A stretch of DNA of 64,000 nucleotides, taken from the NCBI GenBank assembly GCA_963924555.1, contig OZ004583.1, positions 6,081,221-6,145,220 of the forward strand. Direction: 5' to 3'. Source of the stretch: Crambe crambe. Taxonomy: Eukaryota > Porifera > Demospongiae > Poecilosclerida > Crambeidae. Both the position numbers and the translations under genes were made by a program. Every line of letters starts with the position of its first letter. The stretch's first letter is position 1. Below, piece by piece: positions 22,001-31,603 of the stretch. The notes below the pieces were generated by a model, which ran no database searches, was not told the origin of the DNA, and was given only the letters and a program-made list of their open reading frames with translations.

Positions 22001-25000
22001 ACCCCCAGGAAAATATTGGATTTTAGGTTTAACCTGACATAAGAAGCACAAAATAAGAGTAAGAAAATTAAGCTCTCAAATCACCAAGCTGGACTGGCCC
22101 TTATGGGGTAGCTATGTTTGCTAACTTGTTACCACATACACAATATTCACAGATTCAAAATTCATAAAAACTTTCTGTACATAATATGCACAGTATGTGA
22201 AACGTAATGAAACCATGCATGACTGTAATAGCAGCAACATTACCCCTTTAAGTTTCAATGCTAATAGGCAGTTATTGGTGCGTGTAAGTCTCACCTTTGA
22301 CATACTTGGTGGTAACATCCTCAGCAAGTGCATCGTAACCTGTATGCCTGAGTGCCCAGGCCAATCTCTCCCAATCAATAGCAGGGTTAAGACGCACCAT
22401 GATCTCAGCTAAGGCTTGCTTTGGTGTAGTACTCTCACTGGACTTGATTCTTTCTATTAGATGTAAATATCGTGCCACTTCCTCCCAATCATCCACTTCC
22501 TCCAACACCTTGTTTATTCTCTCAATGCTGAAGTTGGAATCTGTCAATGATGAAATGAAGATGTACAGGTATAATTATTCCAACATGATTACTCAAAAAC
22601 TAAGTGACTATCCCATGCATTGTAGAATGAGAATTAGAATAGTATTGTGCACATAGCTACACATCATACATGAGTCAATAAATTTCCCCTACAGCATGTG
22701 CACACCTGTACTGATCATTCTGGCTATAGCTGTAATGGATCACTAAAAACAACTAACTCACCTCTAGTACAATAATAACAAGCTTTAAAGGCCACATCTA
22801 CATCTCCATAGAGTGCAGCTGCAGCAATTGCCTTCCAAGTAGGTTGATCTGGATAGCTACTGATGTAACACATGGCAGCTGCCTTCACTTGCTGCTCCAC
22901 ACTGGGTATACAGGACTCAATATGATTCATTAGATCATAAAATGGTCTGTCCCAAACTATGGATATAATGTCCAATGGTGACTCCTCTGCACTCATCAGT
23001 ACAGTCGTCAGGTTCTCAACTGTCATTGTGGGGTCTGCAGGGGAAACTTGATTACAGCTAGAACTGAATGGAAATAATGACCTATGACACAATAGCTACT
23101 TTAATCACTTAAAGGGAATTGTCTATGGAAGGGATAGTTTGTGTCATGAAACCATAGAGTCATTTTGGATTCCACTGTATCCCATATGAACCATACACTG
23201 CAATTGAGTTGCTATGGCATGTACACATGCTATTGAGATCTTACAACTCTAACAAAGCATGGAAAGGGTTTTAATAGAGGGTACAAAGTTGAATTCAAGT
23301 GATCCATATACACTGTTTGAGAATAAGTGTGTTCTAATTGTATTGCAGCCATACAGCTAGCTGATGGGATGTAATAGTTGACAGAGTCAGTCACTATGAA
23401 ATGGAAACAAGTTCCATCAGTTTACACTCAACACTTAATACAGTTCTTAAAATAGTCCAGCTATATGTACTATAATGGGAGGGGTTAAGTGAGAATCTGA
23501 GAATACAATCATCTAATGAATCAATCTGGCTGAGCCAATTACAAAAACTCTGAGGAGTATGCCATGGGTAGAATCTTAATAAAGATATTAGCTAGCACAC
23601 AGTCAGTCAATTAGTCTAAAGTTAGGAGAGGGATGTATGTGATGGAATAGGGGATTTCCCCTAAATTACCTGTCACTGGCTCTGCAAAGTTTCTGATGCT
23701 GTCAGCATACTTGCATCGATCAATTCTATCCATTATGCTTATGAGTTTTCTCCATGTAGTGATAACTTCACCAGTCAGGAATTCGTCCAAAGAGTAGTAG
23801 TAGTTTTCCTCATCCTCTACAAGTACATATTTCTGCACATTCTCAACAGAGAAATCTGATCCTAAAAGAGAATAATAATATTACTTAGTCGGGATTCTAA
23901 GCATGCAATGTACGTATGCAGGGCCTAACCTTTTAAAACTCCAGGAACTATAATTCTAAGTGTCAGTTCTGATATTAGATAAGTATGAATGCTATTAATG
24001 CTACTATTATTATGCATATGAGAAATCTTATAGGAATCCCATTCCTTAGGTTATATAGGCTAATGAGATTCTAGTGGTCACATGGTCATACCAAAAAGTT
24101 ATAGTCCACTTAGATTTCACTTGGTAAGTCAAAAGACAACTCAAGAGTTTCTAAACTATAGCCAGCCACTCACATCAAGATCATTACATTCCTGGATCCT
24201 ATATGGATCATGTCAATACTACTAGAATTTCTTATACTGTTAGCTTACAAAGTATCAACAAGAAATGTATCTCTCACCATTAGGAAGGTACTTTGATGCC
24301 TGTTCAGCTGCAATCTCCTCCCCACAGTGAGACAGTGCTGTCACCACATTCCCCCAGGTCACATAGGGGCACACATGGACTAGGTGATGAACGAGGGCTC
24401 CTTTCTGATTGTGAGCAGACTTGATCTGTGATATAGTATGGTCAACGATCCCCATGTACTTTGATATGGTCTTCCAGTCCTCCACCTCCTTTAATATCTC
24501 ACTTAACAACTCAGCAGTAAATGTTGGATCTGCTAAGAGGAAAAGTAGTCTCAAGTGTATGCCCAGGAACAGTGGTGACTACGTATGTCGTACTCATCAC
24601 TTTATTTATATGTATCATATAGCACTAAATTTTCATGGTGTTGCAATAGAAGTGTGAACCTCTAATTATTTTGCAATACCACCAAATCTGCAAAAAAATT
24701 ACCCCATGAAAAATTCCTGCAATATGGTAGCTTACTGTCCCCTGACCTTTTGAGAAGTTAGTCATGGCACTCTCAGCAGCCTTCATCTCTCCAACTTCAT
24801 AGAGCATTAGGGATAATAACTTCCAAGAGGGACAACCATGACTGGTTATGTAAAGAGAGGCAGCAGCTCGTATCTTCTCCTCTCCACTTAGGGATGAGAT
24901 GCAGGAGTAGACAGCTGGAGGACAGCCACCAATAGAATGTGTCTGTTTATCCAGTACAGATGACACATCTCCCTCTATCTGCATGAGTATTGCTGCTACA

Positions 25001-28000
25001 TTCTCTACACTCAAGGTGGATTCTACAGGAGTAAACACAGCATGTTGCATGACATGGAACATAAAGTACAACCATGCAGGTTAGGTGCTATTCAGATGGC
25101 TGCATGTATGAATGAATCACACTCATCAAGACTTAGTGAAGTCTGCATATGCTCATGCAGTCATCCTTGTATGTCTCATGCAAACATTTCTCATAAGATA
25201 ATGCATGGAGGTAAAGTATAGAGCTCATAGAGTTCATATTGTGTAGCATTTTATTTTCAAGGAGTAGAACTTTTTTGTAGATCTTAAAATATGAAAATGG
25301 AAATTAAAACAAATACTCAAATCTTCCTACCAGTGCCACCTGGCTGGGTACTGATACTAATTGTCAGTACTGAATCTGCAGTTGATTAAGTTTTAAGTGA
25401 CTGTTAATTGCTCAGCCTTGCCATTTTCATTCTGGGTGCACATTATTTAGAGTACTGTGCAGCAATTAGCTGGATTGATATTTGATACAAAGTAGGTATG
25501 CATAGAGGCTGAGTTTTATGTATGGTGAGCATGAATTGACTATAGTCAGAGCAACAAGAAAACCAGAACACACGAATGAATATGCACATATGTATGAATA
25601 TAGTCTGCTGCATAAGGGGTAGGTGCCAAGATTTGTTAAAATACTAGATGGTCAATCTGCGAAAGTTGTACAGTGGAACCTCCAATAAAGGACCCTCCAA
25701 GAAAAGGACAACCTCCCAACAAAGGATGCTCTTTTGGGCCCCTTTCCCATAGCATTAGTACATTTTTAACTTGCGAGAAAAGGATAGCCTCTCTGCAAAA
25801 ACAAAGTGGCTGATCCCAAAGTGTCCTTTACTCGGAGGTTCCACTGTAATGAAAATTGAGCTCCTCCATTACAAATTACTATGTAGTATCTATAGGTGGG
25901 CATTAATATAAGGGGTCATGATGGCAAAATAAAGTTATCTTGGCAATGGACTCTTCCAGATGATCATCACCCTGACATGCTTCAAACAATGTTCAAACTT
26001 ATGCAACTTTCTCAGGACTTCAAGCTAAAGTCAGGTCACACACAGAGAGACCTGAACTCTGGGCTATAATAATATCAGCTAACAATACAGTCGTGCATGA
26101 TGATCATACCTTGTGGTGGCTCAGCAAACTTTCTGATGTTATCAGCAACACCCCGTGGTCCTTTATACATATCTTCTATCGCATCGAGAGTCCAAATAAG
26201 TCTTCTCCATGAAGGAGGTGCTCCCTTCCCTGCTAGCCAGGCACTGAGAACCAATTCTACACTAGATGCAGAAGCATCCTTCACTGTTAATCGTTTTTTC
26301 AATGATGCTGCCTCTATCTCCAGCATTTGTGGGATGTACTTGGTGATGTTAGGTAGAGTCAACTGTGGTACTGCATGGAAACACAAAATTATAGAACACA
26401 TGATCACTACATGATCCAGTCAGAACATAATACCAGACAGTTCACCATTGCAGTGCATACCATGGTTAGTACATCACTGCTCACTAAACATAGAGATAGT
26501 ACATTACTACACACTGTACTTCACTCCACACCATATAGGAATAGTACTTCAGGATTTTATGTGGGGGGAGGAATTATAGGGAGGTTTGTGAGGTTATAGG
26601 GGGGCAGGAAGTCTTGATGTCATTATTATTTTAGACCTTGGTTACATGTGATTTGTGTATGTAATATTAGCAAGTTTAACTTTGATGTGTGTACACTGAA
26701 AGTATGTGCAACACATTTACATAGTTCTCTTGATACACACCCCTAAGGAAGATATGGGATCATAACTGCATGACAATGAGATGCTGAAGAACCTGAACAC
26801 TTCAGCTAATATCTGTCTTCTATTGTTGTTGAAATAGAAAGACAGACCACAGATGAAGATAGAGAAAACTCGTTTACTGAGAAAAAAAAATCTTGATTAA
26901 ACTTATAAACAGTTAGTGATAAAACTAATAGATAATGATTTAGAATAAGATGTATGGATGTATGGAATAAAGGAAGACTAGTTATGTGATTCTACAAGGG
27001 GGCAGCTGAGGGGGGAAACCCTCTTGAAAGAAACCAAGATCACTGCACACCATAATTATAGGGATAGTACATCACTACACACCATATAGGGATAGTACAT
27101 CACTGCACACCATATAGGGATAGTACATCACTGCACACCATATAGGGATAGTACATCACTGCACACCATATAGGGATAGTACATCACTGCACACCATATA
27201 GGGATAGTACATCACTGCACACCATATAGGGATAGTACATCACTGCACACCATATAGGGATAGTACATCACTGCACACCATATAGGGATAGTACATCACT
27301 GCACACCATATAGGGATAGTACATCACTACACACCATATAGGGATAGTACATCACTGCACACCATATAGGGATAGTACATCACTGCACACCATATAGGGA
27401 TAGTACATCACTGCACACCATATAGGGATAGTACATCACTACACACCATATAGGGATAGTACATCACTGCACACCATATAGGGAGATTTTCAGCTCTTCC
27501 AATTATGAGGATTTCAGCAAGGTGACTCTTAAATAATAAAATATATCTCGGGTATAATCTTTAGGGTAAAAACTGATAACTTATAACCACTTACTCTGAT
27601 CAGGCTGGACTGGTGTCACCACCTGCGGCACAGGAGGAGGAGGAGCTGGAGATGAAGCAGACATTTCTGTGGGAGCGAGGGTTTCTGATGATGGGACTGG
27701 AGGGTTGCAAGGCATATGAGAAGTCAAGGGGTGACAATATCACAATTATTCATTGAGAAATTGCATGATTGGATGATAATAAGGTGGCAATAAAACTTTT
27801 ATTTTTGGCATAGTAATAGAACAATCCTTACACTTGTTTAGCTACATTTTGCTCAATCTTAGGCCAGGCAAAGTTGCCAAACTACAGTGATGGTTTTGAT
27901 CATCCAAAGGGACTAAATGAACAAAGTCTTGGGCATGGTAAATAAATTTCGGCCACCACTCAAGAATCCTGGGCAGAACTTTGTAAATACATCAACTGCC

Positions 28001-31000
28001 CATAGTAGTCATCATTCAACAGGATTTATATGTGGTGTGGTGTAACTTCATGATCCTTTCACTTATGATAATTAAATTCATATCAACTTGTGCAGTTATA
28101 ACCACACGATGTGTTTTTACCATCGTTATCCACTCCAAAATAATCAGTCATATCGAACAACTTTTTATACAACCATTTAAAAAATAAAATGACATCATTT
28201 GCGCATGTGTCTGTCATGATCACATGCGCTCCTGAAGCGTGTGCGGCGAAGACAATTATCATAAGTAAAGGTCATTACTATGGTAAGTAAAGTAAACTAA
28301 CAAGTGAAGGGAAAAAAAATTATGCTAAATGAAGGCTATGTAGGGTTAGTCTGTACTTTCACCTGTAGCAGTTTCTGTAAACAAACATCAAAATTATGCT
28401 GCCTTCCCTACATCACTGCCTAAACCAAGCACAACACTCATGGAGGCAGTGATGTAGGGATTATTATTGAAGGTAGATGTTTGTTCACAGAAACTATAGG
28501 TAAAAGTACAGACTAACCCTACATTTAGCACAAGGGAAAAACATTTCAGTGAAATGAAAAAGATGTAGGGATGACCATTGCTCAAAAAAATAAGGAAAAA
28601 GGGAAGATATGAAGAATGGAAGGATGGAAATGGAAGGATGGAAATGGGATCAATCTTCGTTCTGTATATCCAGCCAACAATCCCTACATATACGTTGGGT
28701 AGCTTCAGATTATAGTGCAGTAATGTACGTATATGTAGGGATTGTTGGCTGGATATACAGAACGAAGATTGATCCCATCCATTCTTCATACCTTCCCTTG
28801 TTTCCTTACTTTTTTGAGCGATGGTCATCCCTACATCTTTTTTTCATTTCACTGAAATGTTTTCCCCTTACTTGTTCCTGGTCTTTTTTTCTCTCTCTCT
28901 CTTTATGGTTTTATGTATGTAGCTACGCATAAATGCAAGTGCTCATTCTTCTATGTGTATGCAGGGACAGAAGTTTCTTGAGATATTCTCCCAATGATTA
29001 TTTATCAGCGGGTAGAGGATGCAGATGAGAGTCTACCGGAATGGTGAATCTAAAATCCCCAAGTTGATAGAGTAGTCTATGATCGATCTAGCACAGAGCT
29101 AGAGCTAGAGCTAGTAGCTGAGTAATAATAATTTCGAATAATTGGATATCAAATACATACGCATGCATAGTATCGATAAAATGGCTTCCTATGATTAAGT
29201 TAGTCGAGTACTGTCCTCTGTAGTGTCTCCTTTTTCATCGACTCTTTCGAGGATTGACGAGTGCAAAAGATCGTAGCTGGTAGAATTTGGAGTGGATTTA
29301 TCCAGAAATCATAGCTGTAGTGGTTCGAGAGATATGGTTGTCTAAGAAGAATAACAATAACAGTAGAGAAGAAGAATCCAGCAATTTACCTGCTTGCTGT
29401 ATTTCTGAAATGGTAAGCTCCCTAACTTGGTCTGCACTTTGTAGTAGGCTCTAGTACGCTGGATAATCATTCACAGTAGCTTTTGTTAAGTCTAAGTGGG
29501 GGAACTAGAGTTTCACTTTAGTATTTGGCGCGCGCAGCCGTCTGCGTCATCCCTGCTACATAGAGAGAGCTACCGCTCTCACTTGTATAATTCATGTGCG
29601 CGCTTGAGATTTCAATTATGACATTGATGGGTGTCCAGAAATGGTTTCTATAAGAAATGGTCGTATTCTTGAAGGGCACGATTCCAGCTCCATACTATAC
29701 TATAGCCTATACTCCATATAATGCACACTATGTGCTGCCGACCTCCATCTAGGCTACACTATAAGGTAAGTTAGCTAGAGCAACAGCATAAATCTCATAG
29801 CTAGCTGGAATGACAAGTCTACGACAGCGGCTTTATGCATTTAGCTAGCTGCTACTGTCTTACCTGCATGCTTAATCATATCTGTGCAGTTCTCCAAGCA
29901 GCATATCTTTACATGCAGGCACTGATAATGAGAATGTGGAGTCCGTAGTACAGACACTGCTAGCTAGCTCAACAGTATGGAATGCTTTATAGATGATTGA
30001 TTCAAAATAAAATCCTCCTTATTGGTGATCCTGCAAACACATACACAATTATATTATTGTGCGCAGAGGGTTAGCACTTCAGTGCTTTTTCATTTAATAT
30101 GTTAAATAAAAAAGTCTTCAAGGTTACTGATCTTTCCAGTGGTTTGGGACACTGATGCGTTATTAAGAGTCCTGTGGATATAGTTCCCGTGGCAGCCATC
30201 AAAATTGAAAGTCCAATAATAGCACAGGCACAAGACCAATTTCAACTATAGGGTATAGCTAGCTAAATTAGCAACAGCTTTTATTAACTATTAATATACT
30301 TACCACTTCTCAGCTCTTTGATATCTCCAATAGATATGCATTTATCATCTTTCTTGGCGTAGATCTTTATTATGCCCATATGCATTAATTCATGAATCTG
30401 TTGGCCACTTAAATGAAACATCTCATTAATCTCACAAAGAGTAATATAAATCAATTCAATGCAACCTTCTTCAAACTTGACAAGACGTACACTTGTTTCT
30501 AGCATATGTGATATCCTTCGGTTGATCTGTTTTATATCATTCAGTTTAACACTGAAGACCGCATCAAGCTTGACATGTAGATATGTATGTTTTTTCTGGG
30601 AGTCCTCAGCATCAAAGGAATCAGCAGGAACTTCATTAAGTCTCTTTTCACAATATTGTTTAAAGTGTAGCTTATAATCATTGAATGACTCAATGAGCTC
30701 TGGATCTTTACTGCAAAAAGCTTTAATAAAGAGACTTAATATTCGAAAATCAAAAAATGACCAATGGTCATAAAGTTCTATAAATGCGTCACAGATGTCA
30801 GTCTGACTTTTCAGCACATCTATGGCAGAGTGTTCACGAAATGTATTTTTCAATATCAATATAAGCTGTTTCACTGAAGTATTCCTGTCTTCTAAGGATT
30901 GTTCTGTTTTACTAACTATCACAGAAAATTCATCTTTTATAATTTCACTCTCAGTTGTCAATCTTGAAAGAAGCTCATCCCGTTCTCTATCCGATAAATT

Positions 31001-31026
31001 TTCTATCTTCAGATATGGAAATTTTG
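13056..31026 (-). CDS. Gene B: helical domain, Pro-rich, death-fold array, Roc/COR-like GTPase, death domain
   Basis: Exons in transcription order: 31026-30304, 27696-27595, 26370-26110, 25022-24747, 24529-24278, 23861-23670, 23034-22762, 22540-22295, 16333-14159, 13791-13753, 13541-13479, 13393-13139 and 13072-13056. All internal exons are multiples of three and phase 1 at both ends. The layout, a Roc-like GTPase followed by a death domain, recalls DAPK1-type ROCO proteins but with an N-terminal array of death folds in place of kinase and ankyrins. A signalling scaffold or cell-death/immune sensor role is inferred. The 5' end is uncertain: upstream exons may include those of gene C. Confidence 0.65.
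13139..13393 (-). CDS. Gene B C-terminal death domain exon
   Basis: The exon is 255 bp, phase 1-1 (GTGCAG| to AAAAT|GTGAGT). It encodes a death domain with LTENQLLDLGGALGLYWPNL, then PTWRSLIKALDEIGQKGTAD around the conserved Trp. Its place after the GTPase exon parallels the Roc-COR-death order of DAPK1. Confidence 0.65.
13479..13541 (-). CDS. Gene B linker exon
   Basis: The exon is 63 bp, phase 1-1 (CTTTCAG| to CTGG|GTAAGT). It encodes CSVPVSAIQEVQPSILNTAL. There is no domain; it is a spacer between GTPase and death domain. Confidence 0.55.
13753..13791 (-). CDS. Gene B linker micro-exon
   Basis: The exon is 39 bp, phase 1-1 (TTATAG| to AAAAG|GTAACA). It encodes about 13 residues, DEKLCGSNDSLK. 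The size and phase fit the pattern of neighbouring exons. Confidence 0.5.
13818..14066. repeat. 250-bp GAA/GGA purine tract
   Basis: The plus strand is almost pure purine. On the gene B sense strand this is a very long pyrimidine tract just upstream of the acceptor of the 13791 exon. Such tracts can form triplex DNA and may affect splicing; both ideas are inference. Confidence 0.85.
14143..14150 (-). terminator. Possible alternative poly(A) signal overlapping a stop codon
   Basis: On the sense strand the GTPase exon reads GTGTGTATTAAATAAAG, so TAA at 14150-14148 overlaps AATAAA at 14148-14143. Retaining this intron would give a shorter protein lacking the C-terminal death domain. Alternative 3' ends are inferred. 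Confidence 0.4.
14159..16333 (-). CDS. Gene B exon: Roc-like P-loop GTPase with COR-like region
   Basis: One exon of 2175 bp encodes 725 residues, phase 1-1 if it ends at AAAG|GTGTGT. If not spliced there, it reads three more codons to TAA overlapping an AATAAA signal, giving an alternative C-terminus. G1 is GSPGSGKSS near residue 41, G3 is DTGGQVEFQ near residue 220, and G4 is VGTHKD near residue 310. A Ser/Thr/Pro-rich insert of about 100 residues separates G1 and G3. After the GTPase come winged-helix-like segments as in COR regions and a Cys-rich tail with CCKCELC. ROCO-family proteins bind GTP and dimerise through COR. It acts as the enzyme-like switch of the gene B product. Confidence 0.8.
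16898..17040. repeat. Inverted repeat with 28-bp arms
   Basis: TATCAAACCAAGCCGTATGG with eight further bases at the left recurs as its complement at the right. The loop is about 85 bases. It is probably a small MITE. Confidence 0.7.
17065..17307 (-). pseudogene. Possible integrase-type fragment
   Basis: An open frame ends with SAVGDLVYLKWKVTG. VGDLVYL recalls the C-terminal part of LTR-retrotransposon integrases. No flanking pol sequence was found, so this is a weak call. Confidence 0.25.
17313..17621 (+). pseudogene. Pogo/Tigger-like transposase remnant
   Basis: The open frame contains VLPWRKQGRPLLLGEHLYRR. The pattern KxGRPLLLGExLD with following helix is common in DDE transposases of sponge and cnidarian pogo-like elements, from memory of those families. 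The catalytic part is missing here. Confidence 0.4.
18690..19090 (+). pseudogene. Second pogo-like transposase remnant
   Basis: Broken frames give LLGERLDSKVQLYLKVR, then later DLSVNKP and MELQPIVMSMVSSAQKLLEH, which look like the N-terminal region and C-terminal tail of the same transposase type. Stops and frameshifts separate them. Confidence 0.4.
20962..21594. mobile_element. TIR element, 630 bp
   Basis: The left end GTACCGTAGGGCAGGTTAATTTC and the right end GAAATTAACCCGCCCTACGGTAC are inverted with one mismatch in their first 23 bases. Inside is a run of 26 G. It interrupts one copy of the local intron triplication. No transposase is present. Confidence 0.75.
22295..22540 (-). CDS. Gene B death domain exon DD6
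   Basis: The exon is 246 bp, phase 1-1 (TTGACAG| to AAAG|GTGAGA). It is a canonical death domain: VLEEVDDWEEVARYLHL, STTPKQALAEIMVRL, then DWERLAWALRHTGYDALAED. A broken duplicate lies at 9952-10207. Confidence 0.8.
22762..23034 (-). CDS. Gene B death-fold exon DD5
   Basis: The exon is 273 bp, phase 1-1 (CTGCAG| to AGAG|GTGAGT). It reads PTMTVENLTTVLMSAEES, CIPSVEQQVKAAAMCYIS, then QPTWKAIAAAALYGDVDVA. The second-half Trp helix supports a death fold, though the first half is divergent. Its gene A partner is cut at position 1. Confidence 0.65.
23670..23861 (-). CDS. Gene B death-fold exon DD4 (short)
   Basis: The exon is 192 bp, phase 1-1 (TTTTAG| to ACAG|GTAATT). It reads VQKYVLVEDEENYYYSLDE, then TTWRKLISIMDRIDRCKYAD. 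It is two codons shorter than the gene A copy because of in-frame indels. Confidence 0.6.
24278..24529 (-). CDS. Gene B death domain exon DD3
   Basis: The exon is 252 bp, phase 1-1. It reads EILKEVEDWKTISKYMGIVD and TWGNVVTALSHCGEE, a full death domain. It is nearly identical to 1394-1645, the most conserved exon of the pair. Confidence 0.75.
24747..25022 (-). CDS. Gene B death-fold exon DD2
   Basis: The exon is 276 bp, phase 1-1 with donor GTCAGG. It reads STLSVENVAAILMQIEGD, GGCPPAVYSCISSLSGEEK, then CPSWKLLSLMLYEVGEMKAAE. A short cluster of changes against gene A (PPAVYS versus PWFVFS) lies where the helix 2-3 region should be. Confidence 0.6.
25671..25846. mobile_element. 176-bp TA-flanked MITE, gene B copy
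   Basis: Orthologous position and near-identical sequence to 2779-2954; both have TA flanks. Confidence 0.75.
26110..26370 (-). CDS. Gene B death-fold exon DD1
   Basis: The exon is 261 bp, phase 1-1 (ATGCAG| to AAG|GTATGA). It reads LPNITKYIPQMLEIEAASL, PPSWRRLIWTLDAIED, then VADNIRKFAEP. About 20 of 76 aligned residues differ from gene A DD1. The acceptor region also differs, because about 460 bases (26400-26860) lie here that gene A lacks. Confidence 0.7.
26371..27594 (-). other. Gene B intron with extra 460-bp block
   Basis: Sequence from about 26865 to 27010 matches the gene A intron near 3490-3650. The block 26400-26860 is private to gene B and holds degenerate units of the 28-bp minisatellite found at 27040. 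Confidence 0.6.
27040..27485. repeat. 28-bp minisatellite, about 16 copies
   Basis: The unit contains CACACCATATAGGGATAGTA and repeats every 28 bases with very few changes. It sits in the gene B intron between the Pro-rich exon and DD1. Gene A has none at this site. Confidence 0.9.
27595..27696 (-). CDS. Gene B short Pro-rich exon
   Basis: The exon is 102 bp, phase 1-1 (CCTCCAG| to CAGA|GTAAGT). It encodes PSSETLAPTEMSASSPAPPP, then VPQVVTPVQPDQ. It equals the start of gene A exon 3 fused to the end of gene A exon 6. Either gene B lost about 3.4 kb or gene A gained the extra exons. Confidence 0.65.
28532..28876. mobile_element. Long hairpin MITE
   Basis: Arms of about 150 bases pair almost fully. 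They include CATTTCAGTGAAATG, GATGTAGGGATGACCA and the core TTCTGTATATCCAGCCAACA. Open frames on both strands here are by-products of the palindrome. It is the same family as 10900-11020 and 55974-56285. Confidence 0.8.
28532..29590. repeat. 1.06-kb dispersed repeat, copy 1
   Basis: The block, including the hairpin MITE, recurs in inverted orientation at 55225-56285. Shared landmarks are TTCGAGGATTGACGAGTG against its complement, the AGAAGAAGAATCCAGC stretch, and a terminal GAGAG...CTCTC palindrome. Confidence 0.75.
30304..31026 (-). CDS. Helical domain exon of unknown function
   Basis: The exon is 723 bp, phase 1-1 (TTTCAG| to AGTG|GTAAGT). It encodes about 240 residues, mostly predicted helical, such as LSDRERDELLSRLTTESE, SVKQLILILKNTFREH, YCEKRLNEVPADSF and VRLVKFEEGCIELIY. 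I recall a similar region at the N-terminus of other sponge and invertebrate multidomain proteins but cannot name it. Orientation and phases would let it splice to 27696. An ATG at 31117 is in frame upstream if the acceptor is not used. Confidence 0.6.
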
Positions 31027-31390
31027 CTGAAATAGAAGATGAAAAATATATAATATAATGACAATTATCATTTCTATAGCTACATATATAAACCACCTTT
31101 TTCTCAATCATAGCCATATATATATCTGACAGGAATTGTAAATTTGAATAATTTCATGATTGTGGTAATTCTAGGTAGCACATGGATATTTATTTGTTGA
31201 TTTGTAGCTCAGTTCTGCAAGAAGAGTAATGCTACATAATGGGGGAGCCATGGAGTCTGGGAGTGAGGGACAGTTTTCCAAAATTAATCTGGAAAGCTCT
31301 AACTAGTCTGAGAAAGAGTGCTAATTGATAGCATAGATTTTCCGTGGACACTTGCAGTGTATTATAATTCAGAAGGGCTCAGTCTCCCAT

Positions 31391-31535
31391 ATCAACGTGT
31401 TTAGCCTAGCTTCCTAGCTCAATCAGCTAGTTTGTAGTACTAATGATAGGAAATGGCCTCTGCGCATGCGCAAAGGCCACGTGTTTCCTGTCTATAAAAG
31501 TTCAGCATTTCCTATTTCCATTCAGTCTTCTTTCT
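31391..31535. repeat. DIRS left terminal inverted repeat
   Basis: Complementary to 35845-35972, sharing GCGCATGCGCA within CCTCTGCGCATGCGCAAAGG and the CTAGCTTCCTAGCTCAATCA stretch. The first 28 bases (31363-31390) pair with 35701-35728. Confidence 0.85.
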
Positions 31536-31603
31536 AGCTCACTAGTTTGCAAGTGCGTTTTGATAGATCTCAAATTCAGTCTACCCTCGATCGAATAGTC
31601 AAG

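Larger units (their letters stand above)
16334..22294 (-). other. Large gene B intron filled with repeats
   Basis: It lies between DD6 and the GTPase exon. It holds an inverted repeat, transposase remnants, a TIR element and three diverged copies of one local unit (about 17870-18720, 19260-20450 and 21590-22110). Each unit carries GAGCCTGGTATCCAA and GTGTGGGTAGCATGATGC. No further death-fold exon is visible. Confidence 0.6.
27697..30303 (-). other. Repeat-filled interval upstream of the Pro-rich exon
   Basis: At 27820-27862 about 38 bases match the start of the intron that follows the gene C KLEG exon (53196). The match stops exactly where that exon would begin. The rest holds a hairpin MITE and one copy of a 1.06-kb repeat (28532-29590). 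From 29590 to 30303 I see no exon. Confidence 0.5.

Noticed and set aside
27040-27485. CRISPR-like array
   Set aside because: Units are contiguous 28-bp tandem repeats with no unique spacers, and the genome is eukaryotic.
28394-28932. Frames of 144 and 107 codons on opposite strands
   Set aside because: Both lie in the palindromic hairpin MITE and mirror each other.
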